A DNA stretch of 64,000 nt from Comamonadaceae bacterium UBA4962 (lineage in GTDB: Bacteria > Pseudomonadota > Gammaproteobacteria > Burkholderiales > Burkholderiaceae_C), in NCBI GenBank assembly GCA_002397315.1, contig DHAE01000025.1, positions 61,403 through 125,402 of the forward strand, read 5' to 3'. The translations under genes and the position numbers were made by a program. Under the pieces are notes generated by a model that had not been told where the DNA came from, ran no database searches, and worked only from the letters and a program-made list of their open reading frames with translations. Positions 56,913 to 64,000 of the stretch are shown piece by piece; the stretch's first letter is position 1; the number at the start of each line of letters is the position of its first letter.

Positions 56913-58049
56913 ATGTCCCTCCTCCTCCAGAACCCATCCTCCTCGCCGGCGCAGGCGCCGGTCTCCGATCCCGCGCCATGGTCGTACGACCAGTTCATGC
57001 TGAATTCGGAAGAGCAGCAGCTCCAGTCCGTGCGCAACACGATCGCCCAATGCCGCGCCAGCGGCGTCTACGACGACGCCAGCCCGCAGGGCGGGCCGAG
57101 AAGCGCGCTGCAGAACTACTTCGCACTGCTCCGGCAGACCGAGCAGGCGCTCGAGAGTTCGATCGCCGCGCGCCAGGCCAGCGTCTCCGCGCAGACGGTG
57201 GCCGAGGGCATCGATCCCACGCCCCGGACCCTCGACGGGCTGGAGGCGACGGGCGGCAGCGCCGGGAACGCCGGCCTGCAGGACTTCGCGAAGGAGTTCC
57301 TTCGCCACCTCGAGGCGCTGTTCCGCCAGGGCGCCGCGGCGGGCAGCGGTCCTGCCGCCCCGAACTCGCCGCGCCGCGACGAGGGCCTGGGCGAGCTGAT
57401 CGGGCTGCTGATGCTGGCGCTGATCGCGGGCCGCCGGCAGTCGACCTCCGAACTGCTGGGCCAGCGGGAGCCTTCGACGATCGCCCGCCTTCTGGACCTG
57501 CTCCAGCAGTTCACCCATCTGCTGCGGCTGGCGATGCTGTCGGCGGGCGGCGGTTCGTCCGGCAGCCAGGCTTCCGGCGACCATGCCGCGGGGCTGCCGG
57601 ACCTCGCCCGGCAACTGCTGAATGCCTTCCTGTCGGGGAGCACCCGCGGCGTCGACAAGCTGCCCGCGGGCGCGGGCGGCCAGGAGGTGCTCCAGCAGAT
57701 CCTGGCCCTGCTCTCGCGGCTGGTCGCGCTGCTGTCCGCCAACGCTTCCGGCGGCGGGCACGCCCAGGGCCCGGCCGGTCCGGCCGCCGTCGGCCAGGGC
57801 AGTCAGGGCAATCAAGGCAATCAGGGCAGCCATGGGGGACAAGGCCCCCAGGGGGGTGTCTGGATGGGCAGGCTGCACGGCATGCACCCCGCCGATGCGG
57901 GCAAGGGCCCCATGCTGCGCCTGGGCCCACCGCCGCCCATGGGCCCTCCGATGGGCGACATGCCATGGCCGCCCCACGGCATGTTCATGCGCATCGGCAT
58001 GCCGCCGGGCGGGCCGGATCCGCGCGGCTGGCGAGGCTGCCGGGGCTGA
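56913..58049 (+). CDS. second harpin-like protein, related to the preceding gene
   Basis: 378 residues. It shares with the previous protein the module LARQLLNAFLSGSTRGVDKL...VLQQILALLSRLVALLSAN, at about 225-280. Upstream, LRHLEALFRQGAAA and LLDLLQQFTHLLRLAMLSAG are comparable Leu/Gln islands. The N-terminus (about 1-90) is Ser/Gln-rich and not repetitive. The C-terminal 90 residues are a striking Gly/Gln then Pro/Met/Gly-rich tail (GPPPPMGPPMGDMPWPPHG). It contains Trp and two Cys, unlike a classical harpin. ATG at 56913 with AGGAG 7 bp upstream. Not recognised as a named family; secretion by the T3SS is inferred. Confidence 0.7.
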   Translation: MSLLLQNPSSSPAQAPVSDPAPWSYDQFMLNSEEQQLQSVRNTIAQCRASGVYDDASPQGGPRSALQNYFALLRQTEQALESSIAARQASVSAQTVAEGIDPTPRTLDGLEATGGSAGNAGLQDFAKEFLRHLEALFRQGAAAGSGPAAPNSPRRDEGLGELIGLLMLALIAGRRQSTSELLGQREPSTIARLLDLLQQFTHLLRLAMLSAGGGSSGSQASGDHAAGLPDLARQLLNAFLSGSTRGVDKLPAGAGGQEVLQQILALLSRLVALLSANASGGGHAQGPAGPAAVGQGSQGNQGNQGSHGGQGPQGGVWMGRLHGMHPADAGKGPMLRLGPPPPMGPPMGDMPWPPHGMFMRIGMPPGGPDPRGWRGCRG

Positions 58050-58128
58050 AAGGAGCGGTGCGCGCGCGCCGGCCGCAGGAATCGGCAGCCGCCGCGGGCC
58101 CGCCGGCCGGCGGTTGGTGCGGCAGCAC

Positions 58129-58189
58129 TTCGCCGCACGGCACCGTGCTTCGTTCGCAGCGCGTGCCGCCGCGGCGGCATCCCTAGCAT
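58129..58189 (+). promoter_or_regulatory. PIP-box promoter of the chaperone-effector unit
   Basis: TTCGC-N15-TTCGT at 58129-58153, then 30 bp to TAGCAT (58184-58189). Leader of about 75 bp before the ATG at 58276. Confidence 0.87.
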
Positions 58190-58275
58190 GGATCGGCATG
58201 GCCTGCGCCATGGCGGACCTCCGCGGCGGCCCTTTCCCGGGCCGTGAATCCCATCCTTTTGACTGTGAGAGGCGT

Positions 58276-58761
58276 ATGACGACCGACACGACAGCTAACG
58301 CGGAGGCCACCGTGCCGCCGCCCATGGCCCTTTCTCCTGCGCGCCGCGCGTGCGCGCAGGCCGCCGCCCTCAGGATGGGCGCGGACGAGGCTTCTGCGCG
58401 CGCCTTCGCGGAGCAGGGCGCCATCTTGGTGGACGGCGTCCTGCTGGCCGTCACGGCGACTGCCGCCGGGGAGGGCCGCTGGCTGGCCACCGCGCTGGTG
58501 CGCCGGCCCGAGGGCGTGTCGCTTCCCCGGTGGAGCGAATCCCTGCTGCTGGCCAACGGGCAGGCCCTGCTCGTGGCGCCCTGGATCTTCACCCTCGAGC
58601 AGGGTGGCGACGCGCTGCTGCTGATGCCGCTGGACCCGAGGCTCGACGATGCGCGCACGCTGGCGGCGCATCTCGACGGCATGCTCTCGCTGTGCCAGTC
58701 CGTCGCGGAGTCCGCGGCAGCGATGGCGAAGGATTTCCGCCACACGGAGGAGTCCGTATGA
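58276..58761 (+). CDS. putative T3SS chaperone (CesT-like), first of pair
   Basis: 161 residues, small, acidic, no signal peptide. After a polar N-terminus the pattern is helix (ARRACAQAAALRMGADEASA), three strands (GAILVDGVLLAVTATA; WLATALVRR; LLLANGQALLVAPWIFTLEQ), strand (DALLLMPLDP) and a C-terminal helix, like class I T3SS chaperones. It is first behind a perfect PIP promoter and overlaps by 4 bp a second protein of the same size. Function is inferred from size, fold pattern and context; no specific family member recognised. Confidence 0.6.
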   Translation: MTTDTTANAEATVPPPMALSPARRACAQAAALRMGADEASARAFAEQGAILVDGVLLAVTATAAGEGRWLATALVRRPEGVSLPRWSESLLLANGQALLVAPWIFTLEQGGDALLLMPLDPRLDDARTLAAHLDGMLSLCQSVAESAAAMAKDFRHTEESV

Positions 58762-59252
58762 GCGCCACCCTCGAATCCCCGGTGCCCGGCCAGGCCGCGC
58801 AGGCGCCGGCATCCGACGCCCCGGGCGACGTGCAGGCGCTCGTGCGCGACGCCGCCCTGGTGCTGGGCGCCAGCGCCCTCCAGGCCCGCGATGCCGCGCG
58901 CACCCTGCGCCTCGAACTGGAGCGGCACACCATGGCGGTGGTCGCCGACGAGGGCGGGCAGGCGCTGCTGCTCTGCATCGACCTCGGCGCCGGCTATTTC
59001 TCGGAACCCGCGCGGGCGCGGGCGGCGCTGGTCGCCAACCTGCACCTGTTCGTCGGTGCCGGCATGGCGTTCGCGCTCGGGGCCGCAGGTCCCGTGCTGA
59101 TGCTGCGCCGGGCCGTGGGCGATGCCCAGGCGCTCGCCGATGCCGTGGGGCAGCTGGATGCCGTGGCGCAGGGCTTCGGTGTCCCCGGCGCTTCCGGCGC
59201 GCTGCCTTCCGTTTCTTTTCCGGCGGACACCGCCGCAGCGTTCAAGGAGTGA
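58758..59252 (+). CDS. putative T3SS chaperone, second of pair
   Basis: 164 residues with the same small acidic alpha/beta layout as the preceding protein: helix (VQALVRDAALVLGASALQ), strands (HTMAVVADEGG; ALLLCIDLGAGYF), a central helix, then AALVANLHLFVGAGMAFALG and PVLMLRRAVGDAQALADAVG. ATG overlaps the upstream stop (ATGA) with GGAGGAG before it. The two may form a heterodimeric chaperone for the large protein encoded 5 bp downstream. Not recognised as a named family. Confidence 0.55.
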   Translation: MSATLESPVPGQAAQAPASDAPGDVQALVRDAALVLGASALQARDAARTLRLELERHTMAVVADEGGQALLLCIDLGAGYFSEPARARAALVANLHLFVGAGMAFALGAAGPVLMLRRAVGDAQALADAVGQLDAVAQGFGVPGASGALPSVSFPADTAAAFKE

Positions 59253-59257
59253 GCCCG

Positions 59258-60988
59258 ATGGATCCCACCGCATCCGCTTCCCGTTCCGCCGCCCGCGCCC
59301 GGCCCGAAGGCGCCATGGGCGCACCCGAGGGCCGCGCCGCCCCGGCATCGGCCCCGGCCCCTGCGGCCAGCCGCAGCCAGCGGCATGGCACCGACGGCGC
59401 GCCGCCCGCGCGCGCGCCCGGCAGCAGCTCCTCCACGGCGGCAGCGCTGCCGCCGCGCAACGCATCGGCCTTCCCGGAAATCGAGGAAGTGCCGTTGCGC
59501 AGCGCGTCCAGCCTCCGCTCGGACGACGCTTCGCCGAGTTCGGAGTCGGGGTACTTCAGCGCCCAGTCGGAGCCCGGGACCATCGAGCTGGCGTCGCGCA
59601 TCCGGCGCGATGACCGTCCTCCGCTCGGGCGCGGCGCAGCCGGCCCCTCCGCGGCCGCTCAGCCCGCTGCCGGCAGCGAGCAGGCACCCGGGCTGGGGCC
59701 GCAGGGCCTGCGGCAGCGGGCCACCGCGGCGCTGCGGCGCCGGGCGCAGGCGGCCCTCAGCCGCGAGACCGCGCTGGAGATGCGCCGGCAGGCCGCCCAG
59801 GCCGGCGCGGCCGCGCTCGGCGGTGCCGCGGCCCTGGGGCGCACGGCCATCGCGCCCCTCGCCGTGGCGCGCAACCGCGTCGCTTCGGCCCTGGACATGG
59901 GCGGAGAGGCCTTCCGGCTTCCGAAGGCGGCACTCGGCCATCTCGTGCACCAGGGCGTGGCCGTGGGCTTCACCACGGCCGTGCGCGAAGTGGCGGCCGA
60001 GGCCATGATCGCCATGCTGCGCCAGGCGCCGCCCGGCGCACTGCTGGGCATCGAGGTGGGCATGGGCGTCATGAACATGTCGCTGCAGGCGCTGCGCCAG
60101 GTGCGTGAACAGCGCAATCCCGACGAAGCGGCGCGGGGCTTCCATGCCCTGACCCCGGAGCAGTGGGATGCGAAGACGCCCGAGGAGAAAGCCGGGCTGC
60201 GCAAGGAGCAGCGGCTGCACTCCGATCGCATCGCATCGTTGCAGGTGGCGTCCCTCATGGTGAACGTGGGCTTCGCCGTCCACGGGATGATGCGCGGCGA
60301 CAACTCATTCGCTGCCGCGGGGATCGCCAACGAGGCCAAGACGATCGCCTACGGCGTGATGCGCGACGGCATCCAGTCCAAGTTCGGCATGGTCAAGATC
60401 GAGGGGGACAGCCACGGCGTGAGCGGCAACCACCTCGCCGGCGCCGCGCTGTTCTACGGCGGCGGCATGGTGGCGACCTCGTATGCGTGGAGCGCACTGC
60501 CGCCGATGGCGCTGCCCGCCGGGGTGAAGGCCGGCGACGTGCGCGACGTGCTGCGCGGCGTGCCGGTGCCGGGGCTGTCCCTGCAGGACGCCGTCGGCGC
60601 GACGGCCAAGATGATCGGCGTGAAGGCGGCCCTCAACGCGGCGCTGGAGGCCGCGGACTGGTTCTCCGTGACGGAGCAGGAGGCGCAGCAGGCCGGCGCG
60701 AAGCAGGTGCTCGCGCCCCACATCAAGCCCAACGACTTCGGCCGCATGAAGGACCATGTTCCCACGCGCATCGCGGTGATCAACGCCGCCAACTCGGTCG
60801 GCGACCTGATGGGCTTCCTCACCAAGAACCTGCCGCCGCAGGTGGCTGCCTTGCTGGGCAACGGCGTCATGGGCGTATGGGTGGCCGCCAACTACAAGAG
60901 CGCCGCCGGCACCTGGCAGGCCGAAGGCGCCGTGCGCGGCGCGGAAGACCACCGCCGGCCCGCGCCGCGCGGCCCCGAGGCCGCCTGA
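59258..60988 (+). CDS. candidate T3SS effector or translocator, 576 residues
   Basis: The N-terminal 150 residues are Ala/Ser/Pro/Arg-rich and probably disordered, like a secretion signal and chaperone-binding region (EIEEVPLRSASSLRSDDASP, SESGYFSAQSEPG). The rest is helical with several hydrophobic stretches: HQGVAVGFTTAVREVAAEAM, LLGIEVGMGVMNMSLQAL, SLMVNVGFAVHGMM, LAGAALFYGGGMVATSYAW and VAALLGNGVMGVWVAANY. Alternating hydrophobic helices could mean membrane insertion, as in translocators, or an effector that acts on host membranes. AAGGAG lies 8 bp before the ATG at 59258. Third gene of the PIP-controlled chaperone unit; ends at a strong terminator. Not recognised as a named effector. Confidence 0.7.
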   Translation: MDPTASASRSAARARPEGAMGAPEGRAAPASAPAPAASRSQRHGTDGAPPARAPGSSSSTAAALPPRNASAFPEIEEVPLRSASSLRSDDASPSSESGYFSAQSEPGTIELASRIRRDDRPPLGRGAAGPSAAAQPAAGSEQAPGLGPQGLRQRATAALRRRAQAALSRETALEMRRQAAQAGAAALGGAAALGRTAIAPLAVARNRVASALDMGGEAFRLPKAALGHLVHQGVAVGFTTAVREVAAEAMIAMLRQAPPGALLGIEVGMGVMNMSLQALRQVREQRNPDEAARGFHALTPEQWDAKTPEEKAGLRKEQRLHSDRIASLQVASLMVNVGFAVHGMMRGDNSFAAAGIANEAKTIAYGVMRDGIQSKFGMVKIEGDSHGVSGNHLAGAALFYGGGMVATSYAWSALPPMALPAGVKAGDVRDVLRGVPVPGLSLQDAVGATAKMIGVKAALNAALEAADWFSVTEQEAQQAGAKQVLAPHIKPNDFGRMKDHVPTRIAVINAANSVGDLMGFLTKNLPPQVAALLGNGVMGVWVAANYKSAAGTWQAEGAVRGAEDHRRPAPRGPEAA

Positions 60989-61006
60989 CCGGCCCGACCG
61001 CCGAAG

Positions 61007-61045
61007 AAGCGCCGCGTGGTGTCGACACCACGCGGCGCTTTTTTC
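61007..61045. terminator. strong terminator between candidate effector and hrcN
   Basis: Perfect 17-bp palindrome: AAGCGCCGCGTGGTGTC pairs with GACACCACGCGGCGCTT, running into TTTTTT on the plus strand. Lies between convergent stops and probably ends both operons. Confidence 0.9.
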
Positions 61046-61063
61046 CTGCCGGCCGCGAGGCGG

Positions 61064-62389
61064 TCAGCAGAGGCGCGTCAGCGCATCGACGGAGCGGCCG
61101 TAATCCCAGAGGTCCGAGGTGGCCTGGTTGAGGAAGTCGCGGATCGCGCCATGCCTTTCCATGGCCTCGTCCGCGAGCGGATCGTTGCCGGGGCGGTACT
61201 CGCCCATCTGCACCAGCGGCTCGATCTCGTCGTACTTGGCCATGAGCTGCCGCAAGCGCCCACCGGCCTGCTGGTGCTCGCGCGGCACGATCTGCGACAT
61301 CACGCGCGAGAGGCTGCCCAGCACGTCGATGGCCGGGTACTGGTTGCGCGCGGCGATCTTGCGCGAGAGGATCATGTGGCCGTCCAGGATGCCCCGCACT
61401 TCCTCCGAGATCGGGTCGTTGCCGCTCTCGTCCTCGTAGAGCACGGTGTAGAGCGCGGTGATGGAGCCGCGCGCGCCCATGCCGGCGCGCTCCAGCAGGC
61501 GCGGGATCTCGGCGAAGACCGAGGGCGGGAAGCCCCGGCGCGCGGGGGGCTCGCCGGCCGCCAGGCCGATCTCGCGCTGCGCGCGCGCGAAGCGGGTGAG
61601 CGAATCCATCATCAGCAGCACCTTCAGGCCCTGGTCGCGGTAGTACTCCGCCACGGCCGTGGCCACGTGGGCCGCCTTGGCGCGCTCGCTGGAGGACCGG
61701 TCCGAGGTGGCGCACACCACCACGGACCGGGCCATACCCTCCTCGCCGAGGATGAACTCGACGAATTCGCGCACTTCGCGGCCGCGCTCGCCGATCAGGG
61801 CGATCACGCTCACGTCGCACTGGGTGCCGCGCGCGAGCATGCCCATCAGCGTGCTCTTGCCGACGCCGGCGGGCGCGAAGATGCCCATGCGCTGTCCCTC
61901 CCCGAGCGTGAGCAGGCCGTCGATGGCCTTCACGCCCGTGGCGAGCGGCTTGTCGATCAGCGCGCGTTCCATCGGGCTGGGCGGCAGGGCGAAGATGGGC
62001 CGCGTCTCGCGGCAGCCGAGCGGGCCCTTGCCGTCGATCGGCTGGCCCAGGCTGTCGATGACCCGGCCGAGCAGCTGCGGGCCGACGGGCACCGAGAGCA
62101 CCTCGCCCAGGCCGACCACCGGAGATCCGCTGCGCACGCCCAGGATCGGCCCGAACGGAGAGAGGATGACCTGGCCGTGGGAGAAGCCCACCACCTCGGC
62201 GGCCTGCAGCAGTCCGCCGTGCTCGTCCTGCACGTGGCACAGTTCGCCGAGCCGGGCGTCCAGGCCGGTCACGCGGATCAGGGTGCCGACCACTTCGGAA
62301 ACCTTGCCGCTGCGCCGTGCGAGGGGCGCGGAAGCCACCTCGCGTTCCATCCAGCGCGCGATGCGTGAAATTTCGCTGACGTCGTCCAT
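61064..62389 (-). CDS. hrcN: T3SS ATPase HrcN (SctN)
   Basis: 441 residues, FliI/SctN family hexameric ATPase at the base of the secretion machine; strips chaperones from substrates. Walker A PAGVGKST at about 175, GERGREVREFVE, Walker B KVLLMMDSLTRFARAQREIG at about 255, and the C-terminal DYGRSVDALTRL. ATG at 62389. Last gene of the leftward hrcJ-hrpB4-hrcL-hrcN group; in Xanthomonas the next gene would be hrpB7, which is instead at 53.5 kb facing the other way. Confidence 0.97.
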   Translation of the reverse strand: MDDVSEISRIARWMEREVASAPLARRSGKVSEVVGTLIRVTGLDARLGELCHVQDEHGGLLQAAEVVGFSHGQVILSPFGPILGVRSGSPVVGLGEVLSVPVGPQLLGRVIDSLGQPIDGKGPLGCRETRPIFALPPSPMERALIDKPLATGVKAIDGLLTLGEGQRMGIFAPAGVGKSTLMGMLARGTQCDVSVIALIGERGREVREFVEFILGEEGMARSVVVCATSDRSSSERAKAAHVATAVAEYYRDQGLKVLLMMDSLTRFARAQREIGLAAGEPPARRGFPPSVFAEIPRLLERAGMGARGSITALYTVLYEDESGNDPISEEVRGILDGHMILSRKIAARNQYPAIDVLGSLSRVMSQIVPREHQQAGGRLRQLMAKYDEIEPLVQMGEYRPGNDPLADEAMERHGAIRDFLNQATSDLWDYGRSVDALTRLC

Positions 62390-62435
62390 CGTCGTCTCCG
62401 GGGCGGCCGGGCGGCCGCAGGGGAAATGGGGGGAT

Positions 62436-62459
62436 GGCGGCCGAGGATCGCCGGCCGCC
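62436..62459. repeat. hairpin in the hrcL-hrcN gap
   Basis: GGCGGCCG, 8-base loop, CGGCCGCC, in the 84-bp gap within the operon. It may affect mRNA stability or coupling; no T-run. Confidence 0.5.
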
Positions 62460-62473
62460 GCGGGCCCGGCCCG

Positions 62474-63244
62474 CTAGTGGGCCGCGCTGCGGGCGGGCGT
62501 TCCCTGGCCGCCGTCCTCCGCACTGGCGCCGGCACCGGCCGCGGGGGCGGCCCCGACGCGTTCGTAGAGCGCGATCCGCACGGCGCCTTCCAGGGCGCTG
62601 CGCAGGCCGTCCAGCTGCACGCCCAGGCTGGTGTCCAGCCGGCCCATGTCGGTCTCGAAGACGCTGCTGCCCGGCGCGATGCTCGGATCGGCCTCGATCT
62701 GCACGCGGGGCGCGTCCGGGTCGCCGTCGATCACCGACAGCGCCGCGCGGGCCGCGTCCACGTCGTCCGGATGCACGTGGAGCCGGGCGGCGCGCGCCTC
62801 GCTCATCGTGTCGCGCAGCGTCAGCACCGCACGGCGCATCACCGCCTCGCGCGGCTCCGCCATCACCATGCGCTGCACCGCGGTGGTGACGATCGCCGCG
62901 AGGCGCCGTTCCATGCGCGCCATGGCCGCCTCGCTCGAAGCCTGCAGGTCCGCGAGCTGGGCATGCCAGCGGCGCACGAATTCCTCGGTGGCCTGCGCGG
63001 TCGTCTGCGCGACCAGGTCCACGGCCTCCGCCGCGGCATCGGCGCGCAGCTGCTCGGCCTCGGCGCGCGCGCGCGCCAGCAGCACGGCGGCGTCCTGCCG
63101 CGCCTGGGCGGCCAGGTGGTCGCGTTCCTCCTGCGCCTGTTCGAGGATGGAGAGCGCGTCGGAGGCCGTGGCGAAATCGCCGGCCCGCAGGATGCCGGAG
63201 GGTACCTGCAGGCTCGTGCCCCGGGGGGATGACCAGATCAGCAT
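62474..63244 (-). CDS. hrcL: T3SS stator protein HrcL (HrpB5, SctL)
   Basis: 256 residues. A short N-terminal segment is followed by a long Ala/Gln/Glu/Arg-rich coiled coil (about 30-110, RARAEAEQLRADAAAEAVDL) and a C-terminal ATPase-binding domain (VQIEADPSIAPGSSVFETDM near 190-210), the YscL/FliH pattern. ATG at 63244 overlaps the hrpB4 stop by 7 bp. Ala/Gly-rich C-terminal tail. Negative regulator and anchor of HrcN. Confidence 0.9.
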   Translation of the reverse strand: MLIWSSPRGTSLQVPSGILRAGDFATASDALSILEQAQEERDHLAAQARQDAAVLLARARAEAEQLRADAAAEAVDLVAQTTAQATEEFVRRWHAQLADLQASSEAAMARMERRLAAIVTTAVQRMVMAEPREAVMRRAVLTLRDTMSEARAARLHVHPDDVDAARAALSVIDGDPDAPRVQIEADPSIAPGSSVFETDMGRLDTSLGVQLDGLRSALEGAVRIALYERVGAAPAAGAGASAEDGGQGTPARSAAH

Positions 63245-63873
63245 GGGAAGTCTCCCGAGAAAAGGGTTTCCAGGGCCCGCAAGCGCTCGCCGGCGGTCAT
63301 GGAGGCCCGCGGCACGAGGCGCGGGCGCGGCGCGTCGGCCCGCGACACCGGCAGGGCCAGCCGCACCATGCGCCGCAGGCCGCGGTGGGGCCAGGTACCG
63401 GCGCGCACCAGTTCGCGGTAGCCCACCCACGACCAGGCGATGGGTGGCCAGCCGGCCACTTCCGGCGGTACCGCGGGGCCGCCGTCGCGCGCGCGCAGCG
63501 CCGCGAAGGCCGGTCCCAGGGCCTGCTGCAGCGCCAGGCGCGCGCTGCGCTGCACGCAGCAGCGCAGGACGCCGGGCCGGCCCATCAGGGCCAGTGCGCA
63601 CAGGCGGGCCAGCAGCGACGCCCGGTCCATCAGCGCCAGGCGCGCGCCGCTGTCGCCGAGCAGGTCCAGCGGAGGCAGCGTGCCGCACATCCGCAGGAAC
63701 CAGCCCTTGGCGGCGGCTTCGCGGATCTCCGGCGGGAGCGGCCCGGACGCGTCCTGCCCGGTGCCAGCCCGCTCCGCGGACGTCAGCCAGCCCGGATCGA
63801 CGTGGTCGGGCAGCGCGTCGATGCGCGCCTGCAGCTCGCCGGCGAGCCGGGCGAGATCGGCGGCGCGGCTCAT
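63238..63873 (-). CDS. hrpB4: HrpB4, T3SS sorting-platform protein (SctK-like)
   Basis: 211 residues, cytosolic, helical, Leu/Arg-rich, Cys present. AKGWFLRMCGTLPPLDLLGD and WPPIAWSWVGYRELVRAGTW are the most distinctive stretches. Identification relies mostly on position between hrcJ and hrcL, as in the class II hrpB operon, and on length (Xanthomonas HrpB4 is about 210). ATG at 63873 overlaps the hrcJ stop by 4 bp. Confidence 0.8.
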   Translation of the reverse strand: MSRAADLARLAGELQARIDALPDHVDPGWLTSAERAGTGQDASGPLPPEIREAAAKGWFLRMCGTLPPLDLLGDSGARLALMDRASLLARLCALALMGRPGVLRCCVQRSARLALQQALGPAFAALRARDGGPAVPPEVAGWPPIAWSWVGYRELVRAGTWPHRGLRRMVRLALPVSRADAPRPRLVPRASMTAGERLRALETLFSGDFPC

Positions 63874-64000
63874 CCCGCGAGCCTCCGGGAAGCGGCGGGC
63901 GCCGCGGCCGGGCGCTCCACGGCCGCTCCGCCCTCGGCGGTGGCGGCACCGGCCTCCTGGCGGCCCCGCATGCCGGGCAGCCAGCCGGGGCGCTTCCAGG
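63870..64000 (-). CDS. hrcJ: C-terminal end of HrcJ (SctJ) lipoprotein, partial
   Basis: Only the last 43 codons are inside the window: WKRPGWLPGMRG followed by an Ala/Gly/Glu-rich tail ending RRLAG. This fits the cytosolic tail after the membrane helix of the SctJ/MxiJ inner-ring lipoprotein. The call rests mainly on operon position upstream of hrpB4. Confidence 0.6.
   Translation of the reverse strand, partial: WKRPGWLPGMRGRQEAGAATAEGGAAVERPAAAPAASRRLAG

Overview
The window is very GC-rich (roughly two thirds G+C), densely packed DNA from a plant-associated betaproteobacterium of the Comamonadaceae. A class II (HrpG/HrpX-controlled) hrp type III secretion cluster with perfect PIP boxes, together with typical comamonad gene groupings (argS-SPOR-dsbA, lptA-lptB-rpoN, ybdK-Kef antiporter), points most strongly to a phytopathogenic Acidovorax/Paracidovorax (the avenae/citrulli group). 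The species assignment is inference. No insertion sequence, prophage, tRNA, rRNA or CRISPR array was seen.

Bases 1-42970 are mainly chromosomal housekeeping. In order they hold: a partial chemoreceptor (-); malate synthase G (-) divergent from a LysR regulator and a DUF3016 lipoprotein (+); a membrane PQQ dehydrogenase and a DUF2214 protein (+); a PsiF-like protein (-); argS, a SPOR-domain protein and dsbA (+); lptA-lptB-rpoN (+); TspO and a second chemoreceptor (-); an RlmL-type RNA methyltransferase overlapping a PIN protein (+); an SbmA/BacA-like ABC transporter (-) and a divergent MurA paralogue (+); a kinase-like protein (-); a UPF0149/SEC-C protein overlapping a SulP transporter (+); thiL, a MuiA-like protein, pgpA and a CinA/PncC-type amidase (-); an OmpA-family lipoprotein (+); a Kef-type antiporter overlapping ybdK (-); apaG overlapping a 'site-specific recombinase' family membrane protein (-); rpe (+); a secreted His/Pro-rich protein (-); gph (+); a chalcone-isomerase-fold protein (-); and trpE plus a chorismate mutase behind a tryptophan-rich leader peptide (+).

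Bases 42973-64000 form most of a type III secretion (T3SS) locus. hrpX (-) and hrpG (+) are divergent. A leftward operon hrcU-hrcV-hpaP-hrcQ-hrcR-hrcS-hpaA-like-hpaB and a rightward hrpB7-hrcT operon start from back-to-back PIP promoters at about 53.3-53.5 kb. Two further rightward PIP promoters serve a glycine-rich harpin gene followed by a related second gene, and a unit of two small chaperone-like proteins plus a 576-residue candidate effector or translocator. Convergent to this, from the right edge, come hrcJ(partial)-hrpB4-hrcL-hrcN. hrpB7-hrcT, which directly follow hrcN in Xanthomonas, are therefore separated from it and face the opposite way, with the harpin/chaperone/effector island in between.

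Functional logic: HrpG would activate hrpX, and HrpX would bind the PIP boxes to switch on apparatus, chaperones, harpins and the candidate effector together. The least understood parts are the tandem harpin-like pair that shares an internal module and the chaperone-chaperone-576-aa unit.
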